NCBI GenBank assembly: GCA_002067405.1
Contig: MVRP01000073.1
Span: 1-18,281 of the forward strand
DNA length: 18,281 nucleotides
Direction: 5' to 3'
DNA from: Syntrophorhabdaceae bacterium PtaU1.Bin034
Lineage (GTDB): Bacteria; Desulfobacterota_G; Syntrophorhabdia; Syntrophorhabdales; WCHB1-27
Positions 1 to 7,408 of this stretch are shown piece by piece. The notes beneath the pieces are model-generated. The model was not told where the DNA came from. It did not search any database and was given only the letters and a program-made list of their open reading frames with translations. How positions within the stretch are numbered: the first letter of the stretch is position 1; the number at the start of each line of letters is the position of its first letter. The position numbers and the translations under genes were made by a program.

Positions 1-169
1 GAACACGTACTACGACTGGTTCCTGTACCGGGACTACATCATCTTCGCGGCCCAGTTCATCGCCGGCAAGTTCGCAGCGACTTTCAAGGAGTTCCCGCCC
101 CGGCAAAAGGCGGCGAGCTTCACCATCGACGACGCGCTGACAAAGATGAACCAAACGGGAGGTGATTAA
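1..169 (+). CDS. Arylsulfatase-like protein, C-terminal end (5' truncated by window)
   Basis: The frame opens before the window and ends at TAA 167-169, leaving 55 residues. The tail carries NTYYDWFLYRDYI, then FAATFKEFPPRQK and ASFTIDDAL, which I recognise as the conserved end of bacterial arylsulfatase/sulfatase-family proteins (typically ATFKEFPPRQKPASF). The catalytic sulfatase domain with the formylglycine site would lie upstream and is not visible, so activity cannot be judged. The family hydrolyses sulfate esters and is often exported. A 9-bp GC-rich hairpin follows 48 bases downstream. Identification rests on motif memory only. Confidence 0.65.
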   Translation, partial: NTYYDWFLYRDYIIFAAQFIAGKFAATFKEFPPRQKAASFTIDDALTKMNQTGGD

Positions 170-217
170 GCACAAGGGAACACCGATTAACGCGGTACAG
201 AGGAATAGAACCGAAGG

Positions 218-241
218 CCCCGGCCCACTTTAGGGCCGGGG
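218..241 (+). terminator. GC-rich hairpin after sulfatase, weak terminator
   Basis: A perfect 9-bp stem (CCCCGGCCC at 218-226 with GGGCCGGGG at 233-241) closes a 6-base loop. No T-run follows, so it may stabilise the 3' end or act with Rho rather than be an intrinsic terminator. Confidence 0.4.
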
Positions 242-277
242 TAGTAGAAGACCATATCGGCGGACACCGTCAGAATA

Positions 278-394
278 CCCCCTCGCTCATCATTCCTTCG
301 TGCCTCTCCATACTGCCGACCGGCCGATGAACGGGCTCGCAGCTCATGTTTCGTGACACGTTCCTGTTCTCAAAGGAATGAGCGAGGGAGGGGG
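278..394. repeat. Imperfect long inverted repeat ahead of the DUF4239 gene
   Basis: The left arm (about 278-297, containing CTCGCTCATCATTCCTT) and the right arm (373-394, AAGGAATGAGCGAGGG) are complementary apart from a 3-base CAT insertion in the left arm. The arms enclose about 75 bases. The right arm ends 18 bases before the ATG at 412, so the structure would sit in the 5' leader of that gene. Role unknown; it could be an operator, a leader structure or a small repeat element. Confidence 0.4.
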
Positions 395-411
395 TTGGGG
401 GGAATAGCGGC

Positions 412-1200
412 ATGAGCGGTAAATTGCTTGAATCGGTTCCTATCTGGTTGGCTTTTGTGTTAACCGTGGCGCTCGTCTTGCTTTCCATCCATGGTGGCGT
501 TTCCTATGGGCGTTTCCGGAAAAAGCGTTGGGGCAAGGATACTGAAGGCGCCGTCAGTACCGGCGTTGGCGCTTCTTTGGGCCTGCTCGCTTTCATCCTG
601 GCATTCACCTTCGGCTTAACGGCGTCCCGTTTCGATGCCAGAAAGGCCTTGCTGCTCGACGAGGTCAACGCCATTGAAACGGCCTACTTGCGAGCGGGTC
701 TGGTCCCGGAACCCCATCGGTCAGCAGTCCGGGAACTTCTGAGGCAGTATGTCGATATTCGTGTCGAACTGACGAGAAACCCTGAACGTATCGAAGAAGC
801 TATCAGGCGGTCGGAGGCCTTGCAGGGGCAAATATGGTCACATGCTATGGAACTCCCGGAACTCGAATTCAAGAACGCTCCCCTTGCTGCGCTTTTCGTA
901 AACTCCCTTAACGAGATGTTTGACTTTCAGACCAAGCGTGTGACTATAGGTCTCTTTTATCGCATACCAGCGGTCATGTGGCTAGTTCTCTTCAGTCTCA
1001 CGGTCTTTTCCATGTTCGGGATAGGGTATCTTTTCGGCATGTCGGACAAAGTGAACTGGCTCCTTGTCGTGGTGTTTTCCCTTGCCTTTTCCCTCGTCAT
1101 CTTGCTGATTGCCGATCTTGATCGCAGTGGAGGAGGCAAACCCGGAATCATTAAGATCAGCACGCGGCCGATAACCGACCTGCAGCAGAGAATAAAGTGA
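412..1200 (+). CDS. DUF4239 / bestrophin-like membrane protein
   Basis: 262 residues. A first membrane segment lies at about 10-27, a second at about 52-68 (GASLGLLAFILAFTFGL) and two more near 183-205 and 215-234. Between them is a soluble helical stretch with the signature DARKALLLDEVNAIETAYL and PEPHRSAVRELLRQYVD, typical of the DUF4239 (PF14023, bestrophin-like) family. Function is unproven in bacteria; resemblance to bestrophins suggests an anion or small-ion channel role in the inner membrane. The start at 412 follows a G-rich ribosome site (GGGGGGAATAGCGG). It stands alone between the inverted repeat and the leader region of the antiporter. Confidence 0.75.
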   Translation: MSGKLLESVPIWLAFVLTVALVLLSIHGGVSYGRFRKKRWGKDTEGAVSTGVGASLGLLAFILAFTFGLTASRFDARKALLLDEVNAIETAYLRAGLVPEPHRSAVRELLRQYVDIRVELTRNPERIEEAIRRSEALQGQIWSHAMELPELEFKNAPLAALFVNSLNEMFDFQTKRVTIGLFYRIPAVMWLVLFSLTVFSMFGIGYLFGMSDKVNWLLVVVFSLAFSLVILLIADLDRSGGGKPGIIKISTRPITDLQQRIK

Positions 1201-1226
1201 GGTACAAAAACGCGTGGGTCTGTACG

Positions 1227-1328
1227 ATGCTTCCATCAAAGAGCACTGATCCCATCAAAAAGGGAGGCAAGGACCAAGTGGCTACGAAATCTGGAAAACT
1301 CCTTGACTTCTTTAAGCAGCAGGTTTAA
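1227..1328 (+). CDS. Possible small ORF, 33 aa, no known function
   Basis: A basic reading frame starts at ATG 1227 and ends at TAA 1326-1328 (begins MLPSKSTDPIKKGG, ends LLDFFKQQV). A GTG at 1278 in the same frame has a better ribosome site (AAAGGGAGG, 1259-1267) and would give 16 residues. It could be a leader peptide, a broken remnant or chance. I do not recognise it. Confidence 0.2.
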   Translation: MLPSKSTDPIKKGGKDQVATKSGKLLDFFKQQV

Positions 1329-1360
1329 AAGAATACAAGTATCAATCAGACAAATATGCA

Positions 1361-1412
1361 ATTGGGTCCAGGGGCATTTCCCTGGAGGTCAAGATGGATG
1401 GCCGGGCCGCCA
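1361..1412 (+). promoter_or_regulatory. Structured RNA motif copy 1 (candidate riboswitch, transcriptional)
   Basis: ATTGGG is followed by a 7-bp hairpin (TCCAGGG 1367-1373 with CCCTGGA 1380-1386), then GGTCAA..., GATGG and CGGGCCGCCA. The same layout recurs at 1501-1553 with compensatory changes in the hairpin. The conserved end GCCGCCA (1406-1412) is also the left arm of the terminator at 1406-1446, so folding of the motif would compete with termination. This is the classic layout of a riboswitch with a transcriptional platform. The downstream gene is a cation antiporter, so an ion ligand is the natural guess; the Na+-I (DUF1646) and Li+-I (nhaA-I) classes are possible homes, but I cannot confirm membership. 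Confidence 0.6.
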
Positions 1413-1446
1413 CCTGAATGTCAAGTTTCGGGTGGCGGCTTTTTTT
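1406..1446 (+). terminator. Intrinsic terminator overlapping motif copy 1
   Basis: A 13-bp stem (1406-1418 with 1427-1439, one T-G wobble), an 8-base loop and then seven T at 1440-1446. Its left arm uses the conserved GCCGCCA of the upstream motif, so readthrough into the antiporter leader is probably conditional. Confidence 0.85.
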
Positions 1447-1498
1447 ATGGTTTCAAGGTGTCAACGAGAATAAACGACCTTAGAGTAAACGAATAGGT

Positions 1499-1570
1499 AA
1501 TTGGGTTCAGGAGACCGTATTCCTGAAGGTAAACACAGATGGTCGGGCCGCCATTGAGAGGTTTGAACCC
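1499..1570 (+). promoter_or_regulatory. Structured RNA motif copy 2 (candidate riboswitch, translational)
   Basis: Second copy of the motif: ATTGGG, hairpin TTCAGGA (1506-1512) with TCCTGAA (1521-1527), then GGTAAA..., GATGG and CGGGCCGCCA (1544-1553). The 26 bases after the hairpin match copy 1 at 21 positions. Here GGGTTCA (1503-1509) can pair instead with TGAACCC (1564-1570), which directly abuts the ATG at 1571 and encloses its GAGAGG ribosome site (1556-1561). The two pairings exclude each other, suggesting control of translation. Tandem copies with two different expression platforms would give a steeper or two-step response. Confidence 0.6.
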
Positions 1571-2566
1571 ATGCTTCTCTATCTGCAGTTCATGGTGCTC
1601 GCCGGGGCCATTCTCTTCGCCGGCGTGCGGATCGCCCGATACGGGGACGTCATTGCGGAGAAGACCGGGCTCGGCCGCACCTGGGTCGGTTCGGTGCTTA
1701 TCGGTACCACCACCTCTCTTCCTGAGCTGACCACGGGAATAAGCTCCGTCACCTACGCAGGGGCGCCGGATATCGTGATGGGCAATGTAGCGGGCGCCTG
1801 CCTTTTCAATCTCCTGCTCCTCGCCGTGCTCGATCTTTTCCAGCGACCAAAGCCGCTTTCATCAGTGGTGTATCAGGGACACGTACTGAGCGCTACTGTG
1901 GGCATTCTCCTCGCCTGTTCCGTCATTGTGGCCTTGCTGATCGGTCAAAGATCGGGTTCACTGCTATGGGTAAGCCCGTACAGCCTGCTCGTCGCAGCCG
2001 TCTACGTCGTGGCCATGAAGCTCGGCTACGCTCACGAGAAGCGACGGACGGAACAGATGTTCGACGTGCTTAAGGCAGAGGAGCAGTACGGAGCGATATC
2101 CTCCCGGCAAGCCTGGCTGTACTTTTCGTTTTATGCGGCGATCACCGTCGCGGCTTCAATCTTTTTGCCCTCGACCGCGGTAGGGGTGGCCCGGCAGACG
2201 GGTCTCGGGCAGACAATTGTCGGCACTCTGTTTGTTGCCCTTTCGACAACATTGCCGGAATTGGTCGTCTCGATCTCGGCGACCCGGTCGGGGGCCATAG
2301 ATCTCGCCGTCGGCAATATCTTCGGCAGCAACGTCTTCAACTTCCTGATTCTCGCCGTGAGTGACCTCTTTTTCGTTCAGGGGCCGCTTTTCGCATTCGT
2401 GTCGCCCCGGCATATCTTCTCCCTGGTTTCGATCATCGCCATGACTGCCGTCTCCGTGATAGGGCTCACCTACCGGGCCGAAAAGAAACTCTTCCTGCTT
2501 TCATTTGACTCCGTCGTGATCTTCCTGATCTATGCGGCAAACGTGGTTGCGCTCTTCTTGTTTTGA
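1571..2566 (+). CDS. Sodium/calcium exchanger-family (CaCA) cation antiporter
   Basis: 331 residues, about ten membrane segments in two inverted halves. The two signature alpha repeats are clear: GTTTSLPEL at about 45-53 with MGN at 70-72, and ALSTTLPEL at about 223-231 with VGNIFGSNVFN at 247-257. The acidic residues E52 and E230 in these repeats are the expected ion ligands. A charged cytoplasmic loop lies at about 151-180. The family exchanges Ca2+, Na+, K+ or H+ across the inner membrane (bacterial YrbG-like members); the substrate cannot be read from sequence. GAGAGG lies 9 bases before the ATG. It is preceded by the tandem RNA motifs, which suggests ion-dependent expression. Confidence 0.88.
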   Translation: MLLYLQFMVLAGAILFAGVRIARYGDVIAEKTGLGRTWVGSVLIGTTTSLPELTTGISSVTYAGAPDIVMGNVAGACLFNLLLLAVLDLFQRPKPLSSVVYQGHVLSATVGILLACSVIVALLIGQRSGSLLWVSPYSLLVAAVYVVAMKLGYAHEKRRTEQMFDVLKAEEQYGAISSRQAWLYFSFYAAITVAASIFLPSTAVGVARQTGLGQTIVGTLFVALSTTLPELVVSISATRSGAIDLAVGNIFGSNVFNFLILAVSDLFFVQGPLFAFVSPRHIFSLVSIIAMTAVSVIGLTYRAEKKLFLLSFDSVVIFLIYAANVVALFLF

Positions 2567-3203
2567 TGCCGGGTGGATTGAGAATGCCGATCGCAAAGAG
2601 TCAGGCACTTTATGAGTATAGTGTATGGATTACGAAATATGTTCTTTGTTCCGCGTCGTTTTCGAATGATTCCATGAGCTGTGATGCGCGCAGGAGTGGA
2701 AGCGCGAAGGCTTGGCACTGACCGGCTGTCTGCCGCACAAACTGGTGGCCTCTTAAGTTCACCTCAGACTCAGGAGGCACTTTATTATGGTCAAAAAGCG
2801 CTAAGCATGAGATTCCAGAGGGCCTTCTCGATAATGAAAAGAGGTCTATCGAGCGGCATGACGTGTTCGGTCGTATTCTTCAACGGTCGAGTGCTGCATA
2901 TAGGTAACTATGGCACAGGCAACAGACTAAAAAGCGGGAACAGGTGTTGCCAGCCAGCGTGGAGGCAAGCCGGCTGGCCGGCAAGGCAGTGCAAGCGGTA
3001 AAGCCCCCTCAAACTTAGAACGCCCTTGTCGTCTGCGCGACATCATCAAGCGGTCGTGGTCGCCTTGAGGTCTCACCCCAATAGCACACCATCCTATGCG
3101 CGGTGTAAGGCCCATCGTCAGAACCAGATGCCTCAATAGGGCAACGAAGATAAGGAACGGCTGCTCTGTGGTGTCATGCCAGGCCCCGCGCCGAAGACAT
3201 CCG
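2567..3203. other. Gene-poor intergenic stretch
   Basis: About 640 bases between two convergent genes. One plus-strand frame (2681-3001) is open for 106 codons but its composition is unlike a protein, with no domain and no clear ribosome site. GGCACTTTAT occurs at about 2605 and 2777, and a short GCCTC/GAGGC stem lies at about 2748-2780. I see no RNA gene or insertion sequence that I recognise. Confidence 0.5.
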
Positions 3204-4901
3204 TCATACCGCTCGCTCGTAGCGTCCGACCACAGGTCTCACTGAGACGATTGTCTTCAGATAATCCGTCTTTTGCTTTTCAAGCTGCGACGGTTGCGCG
3301 GGGAAGAACCGTTCCTGGATAGGAATGGCATACAACGACCGTTGGCCTATAGCGGGAGTGTTGGATTCAAAGAGGAACCTCTGGCCGAAGTGTTCGTCTT
3401 TGACATCGTAAGCGAGATAGCCCCGTTCCTTCAGCATGCCGGCACACTCGATCAGGACCGCTTTGTTATCCGTCTGGAAGGACTGGCGGACGAGACGGTA
3501 GTCGAGAATCTTCTTTTCTGATGCAAGACGTTTGAGGACATTACGGACATATTCCGGTATGCAGTAGACAATACCGTTAAAGGACATGGCGTTCCACACA
3601 GTCTTTCGGTTCCTGATGGTAAGCTCATTGATGGCGGGCAGGATAGTTTCGGCCAATTGGGTGAGGTCCAGCCATTCTCTCATGGGTTTTATGGTGACGG
3701 CAGGGTCGGCGGAGGTGATCTCGTACTCCCGTGAACGTACGTCGGCGTCCAGTACTATTCTCGTAATCGTGTCGTTGTCTATGCCGGTATGGTGTAACCT
3801 GACGGCCTTAACAACGCTCTTCTTGAACACGTCATTGCCTTGGGATGTCAGCATATCCTCCAGCTTGACAGCCCCTACGGATTCATGGCGCCGGCTCTTC
3901 ACGTTGGACGATCGCCATATGGAGGGGATCTTCCCGATATCGTGCGCAAGGGCGGCGATGATAACGGAGGGGAGCAATAGGTCGTGTCGCTGCCTGAATG
4001 TGTCCCGGGCGATATCCAGCGCTGCCTTCAGGACATTGTACGTGTGGTCGTAGAGGGAAATACTCTGAAGGATTTCGAGAAAGTGCTTATACTCCCGAAG
4101 ATTCATGTATTCCTGATCGGAGGTTTTGCCCGACCAGGTGACCACCGAGGGAACGTCACCTTCCTCATAGAGGAGTCTAAGAAGCTCAGCGAGGACCTCC
4201 AGCGAGGAAAGCTCAGCGAGGAGGGGCCAGTAGGGATCGATCAAGGCCTCGTAGTCTTCGATCCTTTTTGTTGGAATCAGCGAGGGAGACTCAGCGAGGA
4301 GACCCGGCAGGGTCAGTTGAATGGCAGGTCTGGCACAGGCACCCATGTCAGGCACAGCGAGGGAAACATTCATCGAGTAAGTACCTTCAGCGAGTAGCCT
4401 TGTTGCTGCCGAAGCCTTGTTTGCTGCATAGGTTTCATCCGGTTCGGTCCTCCTCCGGAGGCGTATCCTCTCCTTTACGGTCCGCGCGAGTTTCTTCACG
4501 AAAAGGAGCATCCTGTGGGGTATTCCGAATTTCTTCATGGCCAGGCGGGCTACTTCGCCCGGCTTGAGGGTCATGTCATTCTCGAATGCCTGCTCCATCC
4601 AGCCCTCCATCCTGGACGTATCCCTGCCGGCAAAGCCGTTCGTTACGCAGACCGCCGACGCCTTTATGCATATGTCCTTGAGGAACTTCGGATTCCCCCT
4701 TTCAGCGGCCATCCACGAGACGAAAAGCGTCCGCTTCACCTTTATATCCTTTTCTGACCGCATCCATTCGGTAAACAACCCAAGTTTTAGACCCTTGTCC
4801 GCCCCTGTTATCCAGCGAACGAAGAGCAACGTGCTTTCTTTTTTGGAGAGGCCTGCGAGATCACCAAGAAGCCTTTCCATCATTCCCGTTATCCTTGTCA
4901 T
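3204..4901 (-). CDS. HD-domain phosphohydrolase family protein, large, unknown N-terminal region
   Basis: The frame is open to 5027, but the start at 4901 (MTRITGMMERLLGDL) has GAGG 7 bases upstream, whereas the extra 42 residues look non-coding; this gives 565 residues. Numbering from 4901, the metal-binding HD set is H286 (LYDHTYNV), H320-D321 (ALAHDIGKIP), H339 (RRHESV) and H370-H371 (RLHHTG). Such domains hydrolyse phosphomonoesters, nucleotides or cyclic dinucleotides. The first 240 residues are helical and basic and match nothing I know; residues about 440-540 look like a winged-helix fold (ending VLIECAGMLKERGYLAYDV). No GGDEF, EAL or HD-GYP signature is seen. Substrate unknown. It may form a unit with the NERD gene upstream, but a hairpin separates them. 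Confidence 0.72.
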   Translation of the reverse strand: MTRITGMMERLLGDLAGLSKKESTLLFVRWITGADKGLKLGLFTEWMRSEKDIKVKRTLFVSWMAAERGNPKFLKDICIKASAVCVTNGFAGRDTSRMEGWMEQAFENDMTLKPGEVARLAMKKFGIPHRMLLFVKKLARTVKERIRLRRRTEPDETYAANKASAATRLLAEGTYSMNVSLAVPDMGACARPAIQLTLPGLLAESPSLIPTKRIEDYEALIDPYWPLLAELSSLEVLAELLRLLYEEGDVPSVVTWSGKTSDQEYMNLREYKHFLEILQSISLYDHTYNVLKAALDIARDTFRQRHDLLLPSVIIAALAHDIGKIPSIWRSSNVKSRRHESVGAVKLEDMLTSQGNDVFKKSVVKAVRLHHTGIDNDTITRIVLDADVRSREYEITSADPAVTIKPMREWLDLTQLAETILPAINELTIRNRKTVWNAMSFNGIVYCIPEYVRNVLKRLASEKKILDYRLVRQSFQTDNKAVLIECAGMLKERGYLAYDVKDEHFGQRFLFESNTPAIGQRSLYAIPIQERFFPAQPSQLEKQKTDYLKTIVSVRPVVGRYERAV

Positions 4902-4931
4902 CGACACCTCGCTTCTTTTTGCTTGAGGATG

Positions 4932-4953
4932 ATATGAATAGATACATTCATAT
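4932..4953 (-). promoter_or_regulatory. Perfect 8-bp inverted repeat in the promoter region of the HD gene
   Basis: ATATGAAT (4932-4939) and ATTCATAT (4946-4953) face each other across 6 bases, 31-52 bases before the HD gene start. The minus strand reads TACAAT (4957-4952), a -10-like hexamer overlapping the repeat. This would suit an operator for a dimeric repressor, but no good -35 box is visible. Confidence 0.35.
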
Positions 4954-4993
4954 TGTAGCGCGTTACTTTTGCGTAACTCCGCTTCCGGCAACA

Positions 4994-5017
4994 GAAAACC
5001 CGTGCTTCGCGCCGGGT
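4994..5017 (-). terminator. Likely terminator of the NERD gene
   Basis: On the minus strand ACCCG-GC pairs with GC-(A)-CGGGT around a GCGAA loop (4998-5017), followed by TTTTCTGTT. It lies about 95 bases after the NERD stop codon and before the HD gene start, suggesting separate transcription. Confidence 0.5.
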
Positions 5018-5110
5018 CGGTTTTCATTATTCGGCAATTGCCTAATCAAGGTATTCCAGACGAGCCCACGCTACCTCTTGGGTCTGGCTGTCTAAATCAC
5101 TATGTGGGTA

Positions 5111-5980
5111 TTACTTCGCGAGGACGGAGAGGCAGGCGTTGATCCTGTCGACCTGATCGGGGGACAAGGTGGCTCTTCGAGGGAAGATCTGATGAAGATC
5201 TTTGACTGCGACGGCTTTAACCCAACGGGGTCCGTTAATGTCGAGAAGAGCGCACGGGTTCGTGAAGACAATGGTCCCGTGAATCCATGGGCTGTTCAAG
5301 CAGGTTCCTTCCAACCGGGTCTTGAGAAATCTGATGTTTCGGGACACCTGCACTGCAGGGTCTCCGAGATGAACGGCATAGGGGGTGCCCCGTCTGCCCG
5401 CCTTGATTTGTGTCCAGATCCCGTTTCTATGAAAGATGAGACCCCGATGGTGCTTTGCCTCGAACACGAACGCTCCGAGGGGGCCGACGAGGACGCAGTC
5501 GATATCAGAGGTCTTTCCATTGCCGTTAACCGGGAGATTGTAGTAGGAGGTGTACTCGTCGCTCAGTCCAGAGGAGCGGAGTCGATTACGCAGAATCCGC
5601 TCACCCTGCATCCCCTGAAGGTAAGCTGTGTAAGCGGGGCCGCAACGGGCAATGATGAAGCCCGACGCCACCAAAGCGACCATGCTGGCCCAGATGACGA
5701 GAACGCTTGCCATGGCGACGCCGACAGCCAGAATCGCCAGGACAAAACCCATCGATACCACACAGGCCGTTAGGTTTTTGTTGGTTTCTTTCGCAAGATA
5801 GTTGGATGAGAACACTTCTTTCATCGGCTCTTCTCTTGACAAACGGTACGCAACACGTCCGGTGAAATCAACAAAAGCCGATGAAAGTTCGAAAAACCAA
5901 TTAAAGTTGTTTTGAAACTTGACTTTGGCGGGTTTATTCGCATATGGTTGGCTCTCGCGGCTTTCGTACGTCGACTGCAC
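5111..5980 (-). CDS. NERD-domain membrane protein
   Basis: 289 residues from GTG 5980. Two adjacent hydrophobic segments span about 69-112, followed by a NERD (nuclease-related) domain at about 120-245: GMQGERIL (123-130), SDIDCVLVGPLGAFVFEAKHH with D159, D161, E174 and K176. These acidic and lysine residues match the D-(E/Q)xK core of PD-(D/E)xK nuclease folds, so DNA cleavage or binding at the membrane is possible; the true substrate is unknown for most of the family. The GTG has no clear ribosome site. ATG 5824 (residue 53, MKEVFSSNYL) is an alternative start that keeps both membrane segments. NERD proteins are common in defence and mobile regions. Confidence 0.72.
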   Translation of the reverse strand: MQSTYESRESQPYANKPAKVKFQNNFNWFFELSSAFVDFTGRVAYRLSREEPMKEVFSSNYLAKETNKNLTACVVSMGFVLAILAVGVAMASVLVIWASMVALVASGFIIARCGPAYTAYLQGMQGERILRNRLRSSGLSDEYTSYYNLPVNGNGKTSDIDCVLVGPLGAFVFEAKHHRGLIFHRNGIWTQIKAGRRGTPYAVHLGDPAVQVSRNIRFLKTRLEGTCLNSPWIHGTIVFTNPCALLDINGPRWVKAVAVKDLHQIFPRRATLSPDQVDRINACLSVLAK

Positions 5981-6271
5981 CCGACAGCAACAGGAAAGGA
6001 GGTCTTGAACACTATTTGCACGATTAATGAATGAATTCGGTTAAGGGTTTTCGAAGCAACAATTTCGAATACGTGCGCAGGTTACCTTCTTTACCGGGGA
6101 AGACTTCCGCAGATTACGCAGACACCGTCTGCGCAAGGGGATCAGACGATAGCACGGTCAGAATCATTATTGGCGCATAGGTTGCATCCCGTCCGCACAG
6201 GATGTCACATTTTGCCGCATTTTGCAGCGTTCATAAACCTAACTAATTGAAATTACAGCACTTTTCCACAT
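5981..6271. other. Intergenic region left of the attachment core, with tandem 10-mer
   Basis: No gene. CATTTTGCCG (6208-6217) is followed directly by CATTTTGCAG (6218-6227), two head-to-tail copies 45-65 bases from the tRNA-derived core. Such short direct repeats flanking a core are the usual form of integrase arm sites, so this may be one attachment arm; this is inference from position. Confidence 0.3.
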
Positions 6272-6313
6272 CTCATAACCCGAAGGTCGCAAGTTCAAAT
6301 CTTGCCCCCGCAA
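6272..6313 (+). other. 3' half of tRNA-Met(CAT): attachment-site core
   Basis: Reads as anticodon loop CTCATAA (6272-6278), 3' anticodon stem CCCGA, variable AGGTC, T arm GCAAG-TTCAAAT-CTTGC (6289-6305, perfect 5-bp stem), acceptor CCCCGCA (6306-6312) and discriminator A. The expected 5' half (acceptor TGCGGGG, D arm, anticodon 5' stem TCGGG) is absent directly upstream, so this is not a working tRNA. It is the piece that tRNA-targeting integrases carry as their crossover core, and it overlaps the 3' end of the integrase gene below. Confidence 0.85.
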
Positions 6314-7407
6314 TTAAGTAAAGACAAGGGTTTCCGGGTTTTCCGGGAACCCTTTTTTTCGGCCTTTTGGGGCGATTGTGATAAATTTGTGATAATTTTG
6401 TCCAGCGCCTCCACGCCGGGCCTCAGACTTTCGGGGCAATGGTGGGCATAACGTTCCACCATGGAGATACTTTTCCACCGCCCGAGCTTCTGGACTGTGT
6501 AGAGGTCCACGCCGGCCTGCACGAGCCTCGTGGCGAAGGTGTGGCGAAGATCATGGAACCTGAAGCGCTTCACTTCCGCCTTGTTACAGGCATTCCTGAA
6601 GGCCCTGATAAGGTTCCTCGCGTTGATCCTGCCCCCGTTCTGGTTCAAAAAGACATGGCCGCCGCGGAGCTGCCGGACCGATGACCTGGCCTTCAGGACT
6701 CCTGTCGCCTTTGCGTTGAGCGGGAGCACGTCCTTGTCCTTGTTCTTCTGCTCGGCGATGTACAGCGTTTTTCTGGAGAGGTCTATTTGTTCCCACTTCA
6801 GGTCGAGGATCTCCGACTGGCGAAGGCCGGTGCTCATGGCGAAGACGATTATCTCCGCAAGCCACTGGCTCGATGAGGCCAGAAGCCGGGTCTCCTCGTC
6901 CGGTCTCAGCCACCGGTCTATCTGGTTGTTCACCTTTTCCTTCGAGACCTTATCGATGGGGTTCATCCTCAGCCACTCCCAATCCCTGACGCAGAGGTTA
7001 AGGGCGTGGTTCATCAGGGCGAGCTCGTTATTGATCGTCTTCGGCTTTGCCCCCTCTTGCCTTCGTGAGACTTTGTACCGGGAAACAAGTTTCGGACTGA
7101 GCTGCGACAGTCTAAGAGACTCGAAATAGCGAAGCAGGTGGGCCGACAGGCTCTTGTCACGCAGGTGTGACTTGGGAGTTTTGTTCGGCAACGAATGCTC
7201 CGCCATGTATTTCTCCATCATCTGTCCGAAGGTCTTTCGTTCGCCCAAAGGTCTGTCAAACCACTTGCCCTCCGCCACCTCGGTCATCACCTTGTGGTGA
7301 ATCTTCTCCGCCAGTTTCTTGTCGTCTGTCTCGGTGGACTGCCTCACCTGCCGTCCGTTGTAGGTGAAGTTCATCCACCATGTCGGGCCTCTTCTGTAAA
7401 GTCCCAT
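6295..7407 (-). CDS. int: Tyrosine recombinase (phage/island-type integrase)
   Basis: 370 residues from ATG 7407, preceded by AAAGGAGGGATGAT; the frame is open further upstream but this start has a perfect ribosome site. A short N-terminal arm-binding region (WWMNFTYNGRQVRQS) is followed by a core-binding domain at about 55-155 and a catalytic domain with R196 (TGLRQSEIL), K in QKNKDKD (about 221-225), H285-R288 (HDLRHTFA), W311 (LGRWKS) and Y320 (VERYAHH). All active-site positions are present, so it should be active. It catalyses site-specific strand exchange between element and chromosome. The last codons run through a terminator hairpin and into the tRNA-Met fragment, so the crossover core lies inside the gene end, as is usual for islands that use tRNA sites. 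Start and the HTH gene stop are separated by 1 base. Confidence 0.93.
   Translation of the reverse strand: MGLYRRGPTWWMNFTYNGRQVRQSTETDDKKLAEKIHHKVMTEVAEGKWFDRPLGERKTFGQMMEKYMAEHSLPNKTPKSHLRDKSLSAHLLRYFESLRLSQLSPKLVSRYKVSRRQEGAKPKTINNELALMNHALNLCVRDWEWLRMNPIDKVSKEKVNNQIDRWLRPDEETRLLASSSQWLAEIIVFAMSTGLRQSEILDLKWEQIDLSRKTLYIAEQKNKDKDVLPLNAKATGVLKARSSVRQLRGGHVFLNQNGGRINARNLIRAFRNACNKAEVKRFRFHDLRHTFATRLVQAGVDLYTVQKLGRWKSISMVERYAHHCPESLRPGVEALDKIITNLSQSPQKAEKKGSRKTRKPLSLLNCGGKI
6328..6359 (+). terminator. Strong intrinsic terminator behind the tRNA fragment
   Basis: 10-bp stem (GGGTTTCCGG 6328-6337 with CCGGGAACCC 6343-6352), 5-base loop, then seven T. It points in the tRNA direction and lies 15 bases after the tRNA end, as a tRNA terminator would, yet it is inside the integrase reading frame on the other strand. 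Confidence 0.85.
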
Positions 7408-7408
7408 A

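Noticed and set aside
2681..3001. 106-codon plus-strand ORF after the antiporter
   Set aside because: Composition is rich in Arg, Cys, Gly and Trp in a manner typical of non-coding GC-rich DNA, and there is no convincing ribosome site or motif.
4899..5027. 42 additional N-terminal residues of the HD protein
   Set aside because: They cross the promoter-like inverted repeat and the terminator of the upstream gene; the start at 4901 has a proper ribosome site.
6272..6313. Functional tRNA gene
   Set aside because: The 5' acceptor strand, D arm and 5' anticodon stem are missing from the sequence directly upstream.
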